From Hyphomicrobiales bacterium (GTDB taxonomy: Bacteria > Pseudomonadota > Alphaproteobacteria > Rhizobiales > Afifellaceae), in assembly GCA_013812985.1 (NCBI GenBank), contig JACCSN010000142.1, positions 1 to 6,996 on the forward strand: 6,996 bases of DNA. The letters are read 5' to 3'. The position numbers and the translations under genes were made by a program. Below, piece after piece: positions 5,913 to 6,996 of this stretch (the first letter of the stretch is position 1; each line of letters begins with the position of its first letter). The notes under the pieces were generated by a model that saw only the letters and a list, made by a program, of their open reading frames with translations, ran no database searches and was not told the origin of the DNA.

Positions 5913-6493
5913 GCGAACCGATCGATGGTGGCCCAAATGGTGAGGCTGAGCAGGAAATCCAGCGCTACGATGGGCAGGGCGACCCCAAACGGGACGCCCA
6001 ATGCCGTGCGGGTGATGACATACGAGAATCTGAGAGCGAATCCGACGGCAATAAACAGAAGCGACGGCGCGAATTGCGACGGCAGCAGCCCTGTAAGGTG
6101 AGCGGCATGGACGACGGCGACCATGGCCGAGATGAGGACCGCGCCCCAGTTCCGCGCCACGATGAAAGCCACGTAGCGTCCGCTTAAGCCGAGCGGCCGC
6201 GCGAGCAAGGCGAATACGAGCGGGAAGGCGAGCCAATCCAGCAGCAAACCGATCGCTTCCAGGCCAAGGCCGGCGCTTGACGTCGCAACTGTCGCCTCGC
6301 CCGCGGCCGCCGCGAGCCGCCGCTGGCTGAGCAGCGCCAGCATCGCGAACGGCGCCAGCAAGACGATCGCCCCAAATGACCGCCAGAAGCCGTCAAGCGA
6401 CAGATCGAGCCTGGATAGTCCCTCCGGCTGGCCGCGCATGATCGCCCAGGCGCCGGAGAGATTGTTCCCGAGATGGCCGACGAAGCCGCTCAT
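5909..6493 (-). CDS. Multi-pass inner-membrane protein of unknown function
   Basis: I do not recognise a characterised family. The 194-residue protein has a soluble N-terminus (1-36) with a Gly/Arg-containing stretch, then about five hydrophobic segments at roughly 37-55, 77-98, 106-132, 141-160 and 166-190. It has no cleavable signal peptide and no obvious catalytic motif. Charged residues are few inside the segments; Arg113, Asn115 and His129 in the third are the notable polar ones. Its ATG overlaps the dapE stop as ATGA, so it is probably translationally coupled to dapE. From memory, hypothetical membrane proteins occur between dapE and truA in related alphaproteobacteria, which suggests conserved synteny, but I cannot check it here. 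The overall shape resembles small Yip1-like integral proteins; this is a weak comparison. A transport or envelope role is possible and unproven. Confidence 0.85.
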   Translation of the reverse strand: MSGFVGHLGNNLSGAWAIMRGQPEGLSRLDLSLDGFWRSFGAIVLLAPFAMLALLSQRRLAAAAGEATVATSSAGLGLEAIGLLLDWLAFPLVFALLARPLGLSGRYVAFIVARNWGAVLISAMVAVVHAAHLTGLLPSQFAPSLLFIAVGFALRFSYVITRTALGVPFGVALPIVALDFLLSLTIWATIDRFA

Positions 6494-6996
6494 CGCGCCG
6501 GGAAATAAGCGTCGAGGAACCGCTCGTAGATGAGCGTCGCCTGTTCAATGTCGGCGAGGGGCACGCATTCGTCGACGCCGTGCATGGTGGCGCCGACGGG
6601 CCCGAACTCGACGACCGGGCAGTAATCCTTGATGAAGCGCGCGTCGGACGTGCCGCCGCTGGTCGACAGAGCCGGACGATGCCCGGTCACGAGCTGGACC
6701 GCGTCGGAGATGGCGCGGATAAGGTCGTCGTCGTGGGTGAAGAACACGTTGGAGGTCGCCGGCTCCTCGGCGAGCGACCAGCGCACCGGGGTGCGCGCGC
6801 CGAGGCTCTGGTCGCCGGCGGCGACGGTAAGTCGTCGATCGAGCTCCGCGCGAAGCGTCGTGTGGGTCCAACAATCGTTGTAGCGGATGTTCATCCGCGC
6901 GCTGGCGGCGGCGGGAATAACGTTCCACGCCGGATTGCCGACATCCACGCTGACGATCTCCAGAGTCGACGGCTCGAAATGCTCGGAGCCTTCATC
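6490..6996 (-). CDS. dapE: Succinyl-diaminopimelate desuccinylase, C-terminal part (5' end outside window)
   Basis: DapE is a zinc-dependent M20-family hydrolase that converts N-succinyl-LL-diaminopimelate to LL-diaminopimelate in the succinylase route to lysine and peptidoglycan cross-links. The visible 168 residues start in frame at the right edge; the family has about 380, so the N-terminal zinc-binding half is outside. EGSEHFEPSTLEI and DVGNPAWNVIP (residues 2-28) belong to the dimerisation/lid domain. STSGGTSDARFI (111-122) and GPVGATMHGVDECV (132-145) are the C-terminal catalytic-domain signatures; His139 should be a zinc ligand. The related aminoacylase/ArgE members of M20 are less likely because the HFEPS, GGTSD and GATMHGVDE combination is DapE-like. 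The stop overlaps the start of the downstream membrane-protein gene by four bases (ATGA). Its promoter is not in the window. Confidence 0.95.
   Translation of the reverse strand, partial: DEGSEHFEPSTLEIVSVDVGNPAWNVIPAAASARMNIRYNDCWTHTTLRAELDRRLTVAAGDQSLGARTPVRWSLAEEPATSNVFFTHDDDLIRAISDAVQLVTGHRPALSTSGGTSDARFIKDYCPVVEFGPVGATMHGVDECVPLADIEQATLIYERFLDAYFPAR

Noticed and set aside
5049..6236. Minus-strand open frame of 395 codons covering truA and part of the membrane-protein gene.
   Set aside because: Arg/Pro/Gly-rich composition with no family pattern; both overlapped genes are supported by motifs or hydrophobic segments and coupling.
1..6996. CRISPR array, insertion sequence or tRNA gene.
   Set aside because: Reading both strands showed no regularly spaced direct repeats, no transposase-like protein and no tRNA cloverleaf.

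Overview
The window reads as a GC-rich Alphaproteobacterium, probably of the Hyphomicrobiales. The basis is the def-fmt-(acetyltransferase)-truA cluster facing a convergent membrane-protein/dapE pair, the family-typical protein sequences, and third codon positions that are mostly G or C. Species cannot be called from the sequence alone.

Layout. Positions 1-2051 (+) hold the C-terminal 682 residues of a type ISP-like restriction-modification protein: the end of an N6-adenine methyltransferase domain with an NPPY motif, followed by the specificity domain. A 95-residue hypothetical protein follows (2148-2435). Its N-terminus carries a sequence that looks like a sliding-clamp-binding motif. Positions 2436-2992 have no credible protein gene. 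They hold a UUCG-loop hairpin behind the small gene, a possible -10 box, a heavily self-complementary stretch that I propose as an uncharacterised structured RNA, and two long-loop inverted repeats that share a stem sequence. From 2993 the housekeeping block begins: def (peptide deformylase), fmt (methionyl-tRNA formyltransferase), a YhbS-like GNAT acetyltransferase, and truA (tRNA pseudouridine synthase), all on +. On the minus strand, dapE (C-terminal part, running off the right edge) is followed by a multi-pass membrane protein. The stop codon of that protein shares the bases TTAA with the truA stop.

How the genes work together. Fmt formylates the initiator Met-tRNA and Def removes the formyl group from the finished protein, so the adjacent pair covers both ends of the formyl-methionine cycle. 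TruA modifies tRNA anticodon arms. DapE makes the diaminopimelate/lysine precursor. The acetyltransferase and the membrane protein are tightly packed with these genes (32-nt and 4-nt overlaps), but I assign them no specific role.

The window therefore spans a boundary between accessory defence DNA on the left and a core translation/cell-wall cluster on the right. The noncoding 2436-2992 stretch lies at the junction and is the most interesting part. No complete novel defence system can be demonstrated: only one restriction-modification gene is visible, and it is truncated by the window edge.
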